From Puffinus mauretanicus (lineage: Eukaryota > Chordata > Aves > Procellariiformes > Procellariidae): DNA of 64,000 nucleotides. Positions 1 to 11,585 of the stretch are shown here, piece after piece. The DNA is taken from assembly GCA_023333565.1 (NCBI GenBank), contig JAJKFH010000948.1, positions 4,972,001 through 5,036,000 of the forward strand. The letters are read 5' to 3'. The notes beneath the pieces were generated by a model. That model was not told the origin of the DNA. It did no database searches and saw nothing but the letters and a program-made list of their open reading frames with translations. Position 1 is the first letter of the stretch; each line of letters begins with the position of its first letter. The position numbers were made by a program, and so were the translations under genes.

Positions 1-1051
1 GTATTATGCACTTTGCTATGCATTACACTCCCGTGGTTTCTCTGATGATGTTAATACCCACAGCTGTAGTGGAGCAGCAGGAAGCAAGCACACATAACGC
101 ACATCATGGCAGTACAACACACCCACCTCTCTACCACGCTGTTGGTAGATGCACAGGAGAAAAGATCTAACACGTGATCTTCTTTCAGTCCCAGGACTGC
201 TCTACTGTGCGTTGTGGCTGCTGAGGGTGGTCAGCAGCAGAGGTAGGCCACTGCACGGTGGTGTCATTTTGAAATCATTTACAGAAGGATGGAAAAGCAA
301 AATATCAATTGTGGTGTTTCTGTTTAGCTAGTAATGAGCAATACCTGTTGGGGAGATAATGTGTGTGGTCATTTGCACAAATGTACTTACTGCCAGGCAC
401 TTATATGCACACTACCGCTTGAGTGAAATAATTTTTCTGCCTCATAAAAAAAGAACTACTTGTTGCTATGGTAGTACACAGAATCAGAAAACACAAGAGG
501 CTGAAGTTATTAGAATTTAGATTAGTCTAAGTTATTTTAAATTTAAGTCAGTTTTTTAGCCATGGTGTGGGAAAGAAGAAGGATTTGTGTGTATTGCAAA
601 AATCCCCACAGAGACTGAAGCCACAAGAATTTTTTCAATAGCTGGTTTGTGAATAATGTTGTATCACAGTTCTTTAAACATAGATGTTTAGGTGAAAATA
701 TTATTACAGATTTTTAATGATTTTCCTGTAAGGAGTGAAAGGCCTGATTTTGTAATCAGGGTGGAATTTCTACTTGAAGCAATGGCAGCTGTGTGCATAG
801 GTAAAATATGACTTGGCCCTCAACTGAATACAAAATAAGCCATTTAAAAATAATATAATATAGCTGATTATAAGTCTTTATTTATACTTAGACACTGCTC
901 TGAAGCCATCATAGGATGTAAATCCTTCAACCATGGATAAGCTTTACCCTGATACAAAATGGATGGAGAAGTAAAATTAAGACTGATAGCTATGGTCTTC
1001 TGATCACACCAGTCATAGTCATATGGATCATTTTATTATGACCATCCTCCT

Positions 1052-1139
1052 AATTATTTCTAAATCACTCACATCAGTTTTAAATCTGCCATTGCAATTA
1101 TTTTTAAATCAATCACATCAGTTTTAAATCTCCTGTCAC
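1052..1139. repeat. 44-bp tandem duplication, two copies
   Basis: Two adjacent copies start at 1052 and 1096. Both read AATTATTT(C/T)(T)AAATCA followed by TCACATCAGTTTTAAATCT, with a few substitutions between them. The equal spacing and shared length indicate a local tandem duplication, not two independent insertions. Confidence 0.8.
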
Positions 1140-3437
1140 AAATCACCTGATTTCTTGGGGGTTTCACAAGTCACCTTGATCTGGCTGCCTACCATTTCTC
1201 TAAGGAATCTCTCACATTTGCAACTCAGGACTTTAGCCAGATAAAAATTTTTACACGTATATTTCCTGCCTTTCCTGTTTTTCATCAGTCCTCTACCACC
1301 ACTAGAGACAATTCAAATAAAAATATTGTCTATTTTTCAGGACATCTGATAAAGTTATATACTTCTCTTCACCTTTCTCCTCATGAAGATTGCCATAAAA
1401 GTGAACGAGATGTTATTGTTTTCTGTCATTTCACTGAAATAGCTCTTTACCGGTACCATTCCCAGAAGATGACTTTCCTGATAATATCTCTATAAATATT
1501 AGTATTCTACAAATATTATTATTCTACAATATATTGCCTTCACTGAATGTCCATGTACACAGAGCAGAAGCCAGTGGGTAGCACTCTACCTCGTGGATCA
1601 GTTACGTTCTGCGCTTCTTGTGACATTCCTCAAAATGGCTTCATGACCCTAAAGGATCCTGGAGACACGATACATGTTTTCTGGTAGTGTTAGAGTATGT
1701 TACAAATAAATTTTGAAACCCAGTTACTTTTTATTTGACATGGCAAAAGCTAGATAGCTGACTTTAGGGGTAAAAACACCTAATGATCTTCTACAAATTC
1801 TGAACTATTACTAACCCAAATTACTGGTATTTCAAATTTACAGTGTATGCTCCAATTCAACCAGATAGTTAAACACATGAATATTTTTAAACTCCTGAGT
1901 AGTTCTTGCTGAACAGATTAAAATCACTTTGCAGTATTTGAGTGCTTAAATATCTTTATGAATTGGGATCTAAATTTACTGCTTTTCATTGTAATGCCTG
2001 CCTTTTAAAACTGTATTTTTAAATGATAAATACTGGGTTGTGACTCCAGTCTGGTACTTGTGTTTGGAACAAAAACTTTGCAATTCAAACAGGTGTGTCT
2101 CACACTTTTTGTGCAATTGTGTTCAAAATAGTGCAGTTATTTTGCTTTAAAATTGCATCAGTGATACAAATACTGAGATTTAAAAATGCTAAAGATAGTC
2201 TTTACAGGTATAACTGAATAATTATCTAAATTCATCTTTTGCTGTTTACTTCCTGATCACATGCTCTGCCATGATATCTTTTAATCAGCAAACGTACGGA
2301 ATAATCAAGAGAAATGTGTATGTGGTGGAACAAACAAAACAACAACTGACCTTTTTTCACACTGGAGTGTGGTGCAAGACCACAAAAGACATTTATTAGG
2401 AATGTGCTCTGATGGTTTCACCTAATACCCTGCTGTACGACAAGCTACAAAACCCAAGAACTTGCGATAATATATGAAGCAACTTTTGTCTTGTGCTAAA
2501 ACATTTTGAATTTGTAAAATTCTCTGTTCTTGTTCACTCATGACAAACTAAGGGGAAAACTAAGGTGAGTAACTGTGAATGTTAATTATTTAAGGTTGTG
2601 GTTTATATAAAAATGATACCAACAATACAATCATACCTGTTCAAGATACTGATGAATATCAGTGCCCATTAGCGCATTTCTATCTGAATTCTCTCAAGTA
2701 CAATTAGTTAAATGTTTCCTTTTTTCTTTTTAACCAAAAATATTTACTGTAACCCAACTTTAGATGTAATAAAAATTAAACATCCATTAATTTATTTAAC
2801 TAATTAAATTATTTAACTAATTACTTTTGTATGAAAATTTTGGAGAAAAATTTATCTTTAGTCTTTGAGGCTTCTTGTGCCATTCTTTACAACACCTTGG
2901 CCCAACAATAACCAATTCTGCAGTTGGAATTTGTTAGCTTCCTAAGAATTAGTTTTTATATTCCATTACACATAAGAGAATACTGGCAATTCTAGTTCAC
3001 AATGGGATGAGATAAGGATATTTTTAATTTTTCAGTGACCCATTCCTCAAAATAAACAAAAATCTACCAACAAAATAAACCAAGAGAAGAAAAGAAAAAG
3101 AGGGATGGAGAACCACCATCAGGAATATTTCTTTTTACAGGTACAACAAGAAATTTCAGCCTAGTATTGAAAACATTTTCCCAGTGGCATTTCTTGTCGA
3201 AATTATGTGTTTCTACAAACAGACAAACAAAATAGAAGTTTTGATTGATAGGAAATTACCAACTACATGTAACTACAATACTACTACTGAAGCAGTAAAC
3301 ATAAAGGAATTACATGCCTCATTCTGAGATCAGAAATGTTTCATACTCGAATACTTCATATGCCATTGTCATATAGTATTACAGAAATAAATAAAAGATT
3401 GACTGGCAAGCTGAAAATTTATGGTGCTTTCCGTGCC

Positions 3438-3455
3438 TCCCTCCCCCCCCCCCCC
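3438..3455. repeat. Poly-C tract (13 C)
   Basis: An uninterrupted run of 13 C at 3443-3455 is preceded by CTCCCT. It is a low-complexity tract. A second run of exactly 13 C lies at 24451-24463. Confidence 0.9.
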
Positions 3456-4186
3456 AATTTACACTACTTTCCATGTATGAATTTGGCTAATGTGAGATCA
3501 GAAAAGTATGCTTTCCTTTGGGGCTGTCCTTGAACTGTGAAATTATGAATGGCTGGAGAAGAACAGCAAAACTGAGCTAGAAATAATGCAAAGGACACAA
3601 AAAACAACTCATAGGTGTTTGGAAAATAGGAGTAATTAAGATAATACATAGCAAGATGGTAAAAAGGAAAGCACTTTTCAAGTGCATTATAAATATCAAA
3701 CTTGATTTTCACTGAAAAGCTGAAGTAGCACAGTGGCAAGACAGGCTTATAGTTCGTGTATTTGAAGAGAGCAAATGTCAGGCTATCAAAAGACAATGCA
3801 AGCAAGGTAAAAATGGTAACTGCTTGCAGTATCATTGACAATACAAAGTTGTGCAAACTGCCAAATCCTGAGACACATTGTAATGAGCAAAACTGTAGAT
3901 TTAATGTGGAGTTGTCTGTCATTTAGTAAAAAATACAAACACTTAAGCAGTGATTGCTGGACAAATCAGATCCTTAAAAATAAGACCTAAGTCTACAAAC
4001 CCACTGTCTGCCCTCATTATTGCATTCGGGACACCTTTTCTGCCAAGAAAAAGGGATTTTACTGTGTACCACTGGGTGAGTTTCTACCATTCCAGGCTCC
4101 AGAGACAACTAGTCCAACATGTTTCTTATATAGATTAAAACCAGAAGTGAGGATGCACTCACTGGAGTGGAGTGCCAGGGGGATTA

Positions 4187-4405
4187 TGAACACGCAGGAA
4201 GAAAAAAAAAAGTAAGAATGGCTGTGCTAAATCAGACTAAAAATCCATTTAGGCCAGTATCTCCAGCAGGAGCTGATAGCATATGTCTAGGGAAAAACAG
4301 AATGGGACAAGCTTATAGCAATATTCCTCCATTCTATTGTCCCAGCCTCCAAGGGTTCATAGCTCAGGGACTTCCAAACCCCGAGGTGGTATCTTTGTAT
4401 TTAAG
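4187..4405 (+). repeat. Ancient dispersed amniote repeat, unnamed
   Basis: The segment reads as a diverged copy of a family I remember from bird, crocodile and turtle DNA. Its hallmarks are AATGGCTGTGCTAAATCAGA, then a GACCAAAGGTCCATCTAGCCC-like block (here ACTAAAAATCCATTTAGGCC), CAGTATC, a GGACAAGC block, and GGGACTTCC...GAGGTGGTATCTTTG near the end. I cannot name the family with confidence. A short A-rich run (GAAGAAAAAAAAAAG) lies at its left edge. The ORF at 4167-4412 is a by-product of this repeat and looks non-coding. Confidence 0.5.
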
Positions 4406-5107
4406 AAAATGAAAGCAGTTAAACTAATGGAGATATCTGAGCAATGAACTCTGCCTAAGGAATCCCAAAGCAGTTGTGATTAAGATAAAAGGGAGTTAGC
4501 ACTTGTTTCTTTCTATAGATAATGTCCTGAATGTCTGCATTGTTACCATTTTAAACCTAGTTCAGCTGTCATTACACTCCATTCACAAGACTGACTTCAA
4601 GGAAGATGCATTACAAATATATGACAACTACAGGTAGACTACATAATTTACAGTGCTTTGCTTTTCTAAAATATGCTTAAAGTAGAAAAAAAATTGAAAT
4701 ATCCTCTTGCTTTAATGAGAAAAATGACAGTAACCATTATTTTGTACAGTAAAAAAATGGTTTTCTAATTTAGTTTATCTGGTGAAGAATCAATTCTTTT
4801 CAAAGTTCTTCTCAGGACAATATTTTGTCCTATCTGTAATATTAACGATGACTAAATAGAGAAAACTCTTCTCTATTTACAGAGTATATGTAACACACAT
4901 ATGTTACTCAAGAAGGTTTATTTCAAGAATAAGAAAAAAATTAAAAAGAAGTATTGAATTTAAAAAAAAAAAGCAATACAGAAGTATATATAGAATGGAT
5001 TTCATCAACATCGTGCTAGACTTGGGATATAACATACAGCAGTTTTATATCTACTGTTTTTCTGAATTCATGTCTGTGTCACTGAAGTGGTTACAAGGGG
5101 ATATACT
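4406..5107. other. Unique AT-rich non-coding DNA
   Basis: No gene seen. It contains an 11-bp perfect inverted repeat at 4853-4879 and an A-rich stretch near 4930-4975. It ends at the left boundary of the solo LTR. Confidence 0.55.
4853..4879. repeat. 11-bp perfect inverted repeat
   Basis: TAAATAGAGAA at 4853-4863 pairs with TTCTCTATTTA at 4869-4879 across a 5-nt loop. Stems of this length can arise by chance a few times in 64 kb of AT-rich DNA, so function is not implied. Confidence 0.75.
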
Positions 5108-5358
5108 TGGCCTGGTTTCAGCTGGGATGGAGTTAATTTTCTTCATAGTAGCTGGTATAGTCCTGTGTTTCGGATTTAGTACAAGAATAATGTTGATAAC
5201 ACACTGATATTGTGGTTGTTGCTAAGTAATGTTTACATAGTCAAGGACTTTTCAGCTTCCCATGCTCTGCCAGGTGCACAAGAAGGAAGGGAGCATAGCC
5301 AGGACAGCTGACCCAGCTGGCCAACAGGATATTCCATACCATATGATGTCATGCTTAA

Positions 5359-5365
5359 TATATAA
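5359..5365 (+). promoter_or_regulatory. LTR TATA box
   Basis: TATATAA lies about 250 bp into the LTR, just after the conserved CCATATGATGTCATGCT block. The minus-strand LTR copy has TATATAAA at the same relative place. This would be the U3 promoter of the provirus; whether it is active now is unknown. Confidence 0.55.
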
Positions 5366-5470
5366 GCTGGGAGGTTGGCCAGGGAGGGCCGATTGCTGCT
5401 CAGGGACTGGCTGGGCATCGGTCGGCGGGTGGTGAGCAATTACATTGTGCATCACTTATTTTGTATATTC

Positions 5471-5566
5471 TATTATTATTATTATTATTATTATTATATT
5501 TATATTTATATTTATATTTATATTTATATTTTTATTTTTATTTTTATTTTTATTTTTATTAATTAA
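5471..5566 (+). repeat. LTR-internal microsatellite (TAT)n / (TATATT)n / (TTTTTA)n
   Basis: About eight TAT units are followed by TATATT hexamers and then T5A-type units. The tract sits between the TATA box and the polyadenylation signal, so it would fall in or next to the R region of the retroviral transcript. Two overlapping 'ORFs' rich in Ile, Phe and Tyr here are products of this repeat. Confidence 0.9.
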
Positions 5567-5629
5567 TATTAATGCCATTGCAATCATCATCATCATCGTC
5601 ACTATTATTTTCCCTTCCTTTTCTGTTCT

Positions 5630-5635
5630 ATTAAA
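5630..5635 (+). promoter_or_regulatory. LTR polyadenylation signal
   Basis: ATTAAA within the block CTATTAAACTGCCTTTATC, which is conserved in the LTR copy at 38650-39233. It probably marks the R/U5 side of the LTR. Confidence 0.5.
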
Positions 5636-7785
5636 CTGCCTTTATCTTAATCCATTAATTTTACTCTTTTTTTCCGATTCTCTCCCCCATCGCACTGGTG
5701 GAGGGAGGGAGTGAGCGAGCTGCTGTGTGGTGTTTGGCTGCCTGCCAGGTTAAATCACAAAAGTACTTCTTTTCTTTTTTCTTATAAAAAAGAGTTCATT
5801 ATGACATACAGGAATGTGATGAAGGTGGGTTTTTTTTTTTAATTTTATTTTGTACATTCATTCCTGATAGAAAGTATTCACAATAGTTAATATGAAATAG
5901 AAGGACATTTTATAGTAGTATAAAGTACCTTTTGCATTTTTTCAGCCAAACAATTCAAACATTAAAGATGGTTAGAAAAAAACAAGGGAAAACTTGGGTG
6001 GAAATTCCAAAATGATAAGAGCTTGCTTCTGCACTGTAAATTGAGACCACAAAACCTCAACAATGCTTAGGCAGAAAACTTTTAGCTTTCTATGACTCTC
6101 TGTAACTATGGATCCTACATCTGAATAACAAAAAATAATGCTATCAATACCTCACACATTTGAATAGAAGATTTCTTTGAAACTCTCTCTTGATTACAAT
6201 CCTGTTATTTCTCTATTATACCCAAAAACCAGCAGACACATGGCACATTTCACCTGTTAGCAATAGCTTTCCATGCTTTTGTTTTCTGAGAGAACCTTAA
6301 TGTTCTTTTAATGTATTTCCTTTCCTTCTGGTAAATGATGTAAAGGTCCCCTTCGGTAAAATCATTAAGCATTTCTTTGCTAAACAAATTAGTTTAAAAA
6401 AAAAAAAAAATCTGGTATGTAGATATCATTGATTCTAGCATATTCTGAAGATTTTAAGGCAAGAGTGCATGGAAAGAGGTAGATGTAATTTCCTTCCTTT
6501 TCTTTACTATTAAGTAATCTAAATTGCAGAAATGCAATAACCAAATTATTCGTCAGGACAATACTTCCATTCCCTTCAATATTGTGCAAAGAAAGCAATC
6601 AAACAAGCAAACAGTTGTATAACTTTATATAACCTGGTAAACTAAAAGAAAACTCTCTTGGCAGCAGGTGGCGGATGCAATGAGGATATAGCAATGAACA
6701 TAAAGAGGAATGGTAAGCAACAATTAGTAAGAAAAGTACATTGTTTCCCCATTTTGTACTTTGTTACTTATGCAACTACATCGAGAGAAGTCATTATCAT
6801 ACCAACAGTCATGTATTTCTTTCCTGAAAATGAAAGAAAGATCTCTGAAATTTTACAAGAAAAGATATATTTTTCCATCAGAATGTAGGTATGAAAAAGC
6901 AATTATGTGCGTACAAATTCTGGAAAGAAGTTATATTGCACAGGTGATGAAATGTTGAGGAAAATGTGTGTTTATTTTTCTGTTTAGGAGTGTGATCCTG
7001 TGACATGCCTATGTAAAACTGTCTCATTAAGTAGTCAGAATATTTGGTGGGAAAACCTAGTTAGGTTTTGAGGTATAGATCCAGAAATTGAGAGTTAGGC
7101 ACAGTTGCACTAAACTCTGTAGGACTAGGGACAGAGTAGCCTCAGTACACGATAACCTTTCCAGGTTGTGTTATCAGCCTCTGATCCCAGCAAAAACCCT
7201 AAACCTGCCAGTTTTCCAGGCTTTAGCCCTCCTGGTGTTTCCAAAGTCATAGTCATTGACTGTGCATCTCCTATGACCTCTTATAAGAATCTCCAGTGTT
7301 GTACATAAACATGGTGGGACTGTCTTAATTTGCAAACAACAGCAAGGTAAAATAAGTAAGACAAGACAATACAACCAATCTTTGGTTAATTTTATGGAGT
7401 AATTATGTAAAGCATATTCCACAGCCACATGGTACCCATTAACCAGTTAATCTTGTTAACTCTTGAAAAATTGGCATGGTACTTGAACATAACCCATCCA
7501 CATCCATATTAATTGCTGAGGTAACTTTTTTATCAGTTTGCAGACTCTGCAACATCTAGCTTTTTTAATGATCCAGATTTCTTGCGACAACAAGCCTAGT
7601 TACGGTTCCACACAGGACACCTATAACCACTCAACTGAAGTCTAAATGGGTACATATTGCACGTGGGGGAACTGTATGGTGTAAATTAGTTACTTTACAA
7701 TACCTTAACTTACACCTTACAAGTTTCAGCACTGGCTTATTCCTAGATAGATTCCTGGCTATTCCTAGACGTAAGGAGTGGGTGT

Positions 7786-7813
7786 AAGTAAGCTTAAGTA
7801 AGCTTAAGTAAGC
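7786..7813. repeat. Short tandem repeat, 10-bp unit
   Basis: Nearly three copies of AAGTAAGCTT follow one another. This looks like simple local slippage. Confidence 0.75.
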
Positions 7814-10800
7814 ACACAATTGTCTATCTTACGCATGAGCAATAAATTGTCCCTGATGGCCAAAAGTCAGTTTGCTACACTACTGTATCTGATAAAACAA
7901 TATAAAGGACAACAAGGGAGTGAGGGAGTGAGTGTGTGGCATAATCAAGAAGGGTAAAAGCACTAATCTTGTTTGTTCTTAAATAAACCCCAGTGTCCAG
8001 ATCTGCTACAGGTTGTAATTTATTCTCTCTCATCTATGACAGCTTCTCAAATATTTTACAAAAAAATTTCTATTTATAACAAGTTTCTAGCCCAGACAGA
8101 AATGTGGACTCTCTTCCTCAAAAGAGAAGCACAAAAGTAATCCAGTCATTTTGCCCATCTATACTGATCTCATGACATCTATGTCATAGTCCTTGTCAGC
8201 TAATGCAGAAGAGCAATGTGATTCCACTTACAGTTTCCTATTTAATAACTCCTCATTTAGGAAAAGAAAGGAATGACTATGTAGGAGGACCAGTGAAATT
8301 GCTAGTGAAATTATTTTGCTATAAAAGAAGACTAGTAAAATAGCAAAATGAGAAAATATGTGTAATATTCCATCTTCTCTTTTACTATTTTGTTGTAATC
8401 TTGTATATGAGTAGAAACATTAAAAGGAAGCTAGAAGCAGGGCCGAAAGTACCTGAAATGTATCCTCATTTCCTTAGAACTGTACACATGCTCATATTCC
8501 AAAGGATTTTTCAATAGGCTCTTTCTTCCCACACTGTATTTTCACTCTGATATTAACCAGAGAAAGGACTGTTCCCATTTTCAAAGGTAATGGACTCTTC
8601 ATGGCTTTTGATGCTTGTGTGTATGGTGGGGTTGAACTCACTCCACCGTTTGTTGCCGGTTCATCTCTTTTCTTGGGTTTGAATTATTTATTCCAGGATA
8701 TTAAGCCAGGGTGCTTGACCTATACTCAATTTATTTTGGATGAGTATTCTGACTAGAATTTAGTGACTGAGTTTTCTGTTTAGTTTGCAACAGTTAACCT
8801 GTTATCTAGGTGTGAAGGAAAGTAAGGTTGCTCACTTCGCCTTTCTTGGTCCACTGTCATGGTACCTCATATACTCCTGTAAGAAATCCTTGTGCTCTTG
8901 TAGAGGCAGGTTTTCCTTAAAGGTTAAATGTTCCTTTTACTGACACATTTTCTATAAGAAGAATGTTACAGTGGCTTAACAATTCTAGTTCAGCTTTGCA
9001 ACAGGGAAAGCTTAGACAGGAATCTCAGGAGAAAATCCTCTAAAAATATGCTTGCAGAAATGTACTAAGTGTTGAAAATTGGTTAAATTACTTGCAGTAG
9101 GTGGGGGCACATAATTCTGTTTGCTTCTCTTCCAAATCCTATGACTCATGTTCACCTTCATAAAAGTTATTTTTGCTTTGGGAACCACTACAGTTCATCT
9201 TTACTTCTTCCAGCACTTTATAAGCACTTAGTAGTAAATCATCTGGACCCAACTACCTGATCTCTTGTATTGGTTCATCAACCTCTTTCTTTGCAGTGTT
9301 AAATCATTTGTAAAGTTAAATAAAAAAAATGAGGGAAATTATGGTGAATTCATGAACATATAACTAAATTAACTCTGAGAAAGTAATTCAGCTGGCAAAG
9401 GTGAGTGATATATATTTATTTTAAATTGGTTTAGTCAGAATATTCTATTAAATTAAATACAGAAGTTACAATTTAATGACGTGATTTCATTCTGTCTATT
9501 TAAATGCCTTGATTCATTAATTATTTAATGCAGAGATTATTTAGCTTGAAATGAATGTGCAATTAAATCCATCTCTAAGTTGATTTGTATTATGCACTGC
9601 AAAATTCATGGCTTACTAGGTTCTTGTTTATTCTTTTGAATGGGCTGCAGCCAGGTGTGTCGGGAACCTGTAACAAACCCATGCAAAGAGGCTGCTCCCT
9701 CACCTCCCAAAACCTCACCGGAAGAAATACCTACCTGCTGGTACACCATTTTCCAAATTTTGAGCCATTCCTATTAGGGAACTGGGCAATTTGGGGGCAG
9801 AGTTTAGCCCATTGTATTTGCACCTCCTTTCTGCTGCCTCATAAGTATATAATTAAGCTGTCTGTAGCTTTTGTTTTGCAAATGTGCATTCATCCGATAT
9901 ATGAAGGGGGAGGGGAATCCTCAGACCATTCTTTTTAGTCTTCAATTTTCCCATTAGGATGTACTTGGAAAGGAAATTAAATTGGTGCTGTGCTGATGAT
10001 TTATTGCAGGAAGGAACGCAATTTACGGAGAGAAAAGTGCAATTTTAATTTTACACAGTTCACTAACAGCATATTCATACGTTCTGCCTATAGGTGTTGC
10101 AGTAAAGATGACAGTGTGGTTTTGTTTTCTAATAAGGGGAAAACATAAAGCTTATTTTCACTTTTAATATATTATTCTAATATATTTTCTGTACAATAAA
10201 AAGGAATTTTCTAATCAATTTGTATTATTGTTTTAAAGAAATCCACATCTACACTTTTAAAATCTTCAAAGATGTTTGCATATGACACTCTAACATATAT
10301 CTAACCTATCTTAAAATATATTGGCACAAAATGGCATATTTATAGTAGTAGTTCAAAGTGTTTATTATATATTTTTAAATCATATAAGTAGTTTTCCAAA
10401 GTTACCTAAATGTCTATCACTATTTGTTGCCTGCAATAAACCCTTTGGAGCTGGCAATTTAGGAACCCCTGCTGTTCATGCTAATATATTTTGCATTACT
10501 GTCACACTTCAGGAGATCTCAATTTGTGGGTCAAAAATATAAATTAATTAAATAAACAATAGACTCCATTGACTTGTATTAGACTTGTATTATCTCTGTG
10601 TCATGCTACCACCCATTTATTTAACCTCTAGGCTAAGAATATAGTATTTTCTTTTGGGTGGGAAAGAAAAATGTTGATGCTGGGAACTGCTATCAAGGAG
10701 ATACAGAATGTGTAAATGCATAGTTACAATTTAAATGTAACCAAATGAAATTTTTTTTTTTTATCTGAAGAGTTATTGCACTGTCTTCTGTGAGACAACT

Positions 10801-11555
10801 CTGCATGAATCTTCAGGAAGAGAGTTGATATTTCCTCTTTTTGCATAATATACTTAGTACTTTGGAGTTAACTTTACTATACCATATGCTATTTGATGAG
10901 GGTTGCTATGTGCTTTTTTCCAGAGTCTATTTTACTTCTGCTTCCAGGGGCTCAAATTGATCCTCTACACACAGGGAAGAGAAAAGTACTTGCATAGTTA
11001 GTAAGTCTTTGCTAGTTCACATTTTCAGAAGAGAAAGCATCTAGAATTACATATGATGATTCCTGGAAGAACAGGATGTAATTATTCCTCCACTCCAAAA
11101 GACATTGCAAGGACTCAAATCAATATCGTCTAAACCATTTTTTTCTTCTGATGAGCTAATCTGTCTGTTACTAGGTTGGTCACATCTAGAGTTGCAATAA
11201 AAGTAAGGATCATTAAAAGGACAAAATTCCACAAATACAAATGTAAAAGTTTACAATTACATAAAAAGAATCACGTGGCACCATAACTTTAGTGAACAGC
11301 AATTACTATACACTCTCAGTAAAAATGAAAAAACCTGACTGGAAGTCTTATATACACAATAATTTGGCAAAGTAAAGGCATATTAGAGCTGGTTAGCCAT
11401 ATTTCAGTTTAAATTTTGCTTGCCAAAAATATCTTTTGTAATAGTTTTTTGCTGAAAGTAACATGACAAAATGAAAGAAAAATACCTATTTTTTTTGGAG
11501 GTGTTTCTTCATTATTGTTTTTCCATTATTGTTTATTCTTTCTTGATAGCAAAAT

Positions 11556-11585
11556 GAGAAAAGAAAAAAGAAAAAGAAAAGAAAA
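11556..11585 (+). repeat. Polypurine tract
   Basis: An uninterrupted A/G run of GAAAA-type units. Simple low-complexity DNA; the ORF through it is Lys/Arg-rich for this reason. Confidence 0.7.

Larger units (their letters stand above)
1..4186. other. Unique AT-rich non-coding DNA
   Basis: I see no gene here. Open frames are short, and the longest (3464-3922, minus, 152 codons) shows no recognisable motif. The stretch holds a two-copy 44-bp tandem duplication near 1052, a polypurine tract near 3081-3112 and a run of 13 C at 3443-3455. AT-rich segments with several TTAATTA-type words occur near 2770-2830. Intron or intergenic origin cannot be told apart from sequence alone. Confidence 0.6.
5108..5762 (+). 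mobile_element. Solo LTR, avian ERVL-like endogenous retrovirus
   Basis: This 655-bp element begins TGGCCTGGTTTCAGCTGGGA and ends GGTTAAATCACAAAA, the diverged forms of the avian LTR termini TGTCCTGGTTTCAGC and GGTTAAACCACGACA. Flanks of ATACT (5103-5107) and GTACT (5763-5767) agree at 4 of 5 bases, fitting an old 5-bp target duplication. Inside are a TATA box (5359-5365), a long TTA/TATATT microsatellite (5471-5566) and an ATTAAA signal (5630-5635). No primer-binding site, gag, pol or env follows, so this is a solo LTR left by LTR-LTR recombination. It is the same family as the minus-strand copy at 38650-39233: both share the GGACAGCTGACCCA block and the CCATATGATGTCATGCT block. Confidence 0.88.

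Noticed and set aside
3464..3922. Minus-strand ORF of 152 codons
   Set aside because: No motif, a Phe/Leu/Ser-rich composition expected from AT-rich DNA, and no splice or promoter context.
4995..5207. Short plus-strand ORF with an apolar C-terminus
   Set aside because: Runs across the left boundary of the solo LTR, and has no domain.
5375..5714. Overlapping plus-strand ORFs rich in Ile, Phe and Tyr
   Set aside because: Translation of the TAT/TATATT microsatellite within the LTR.
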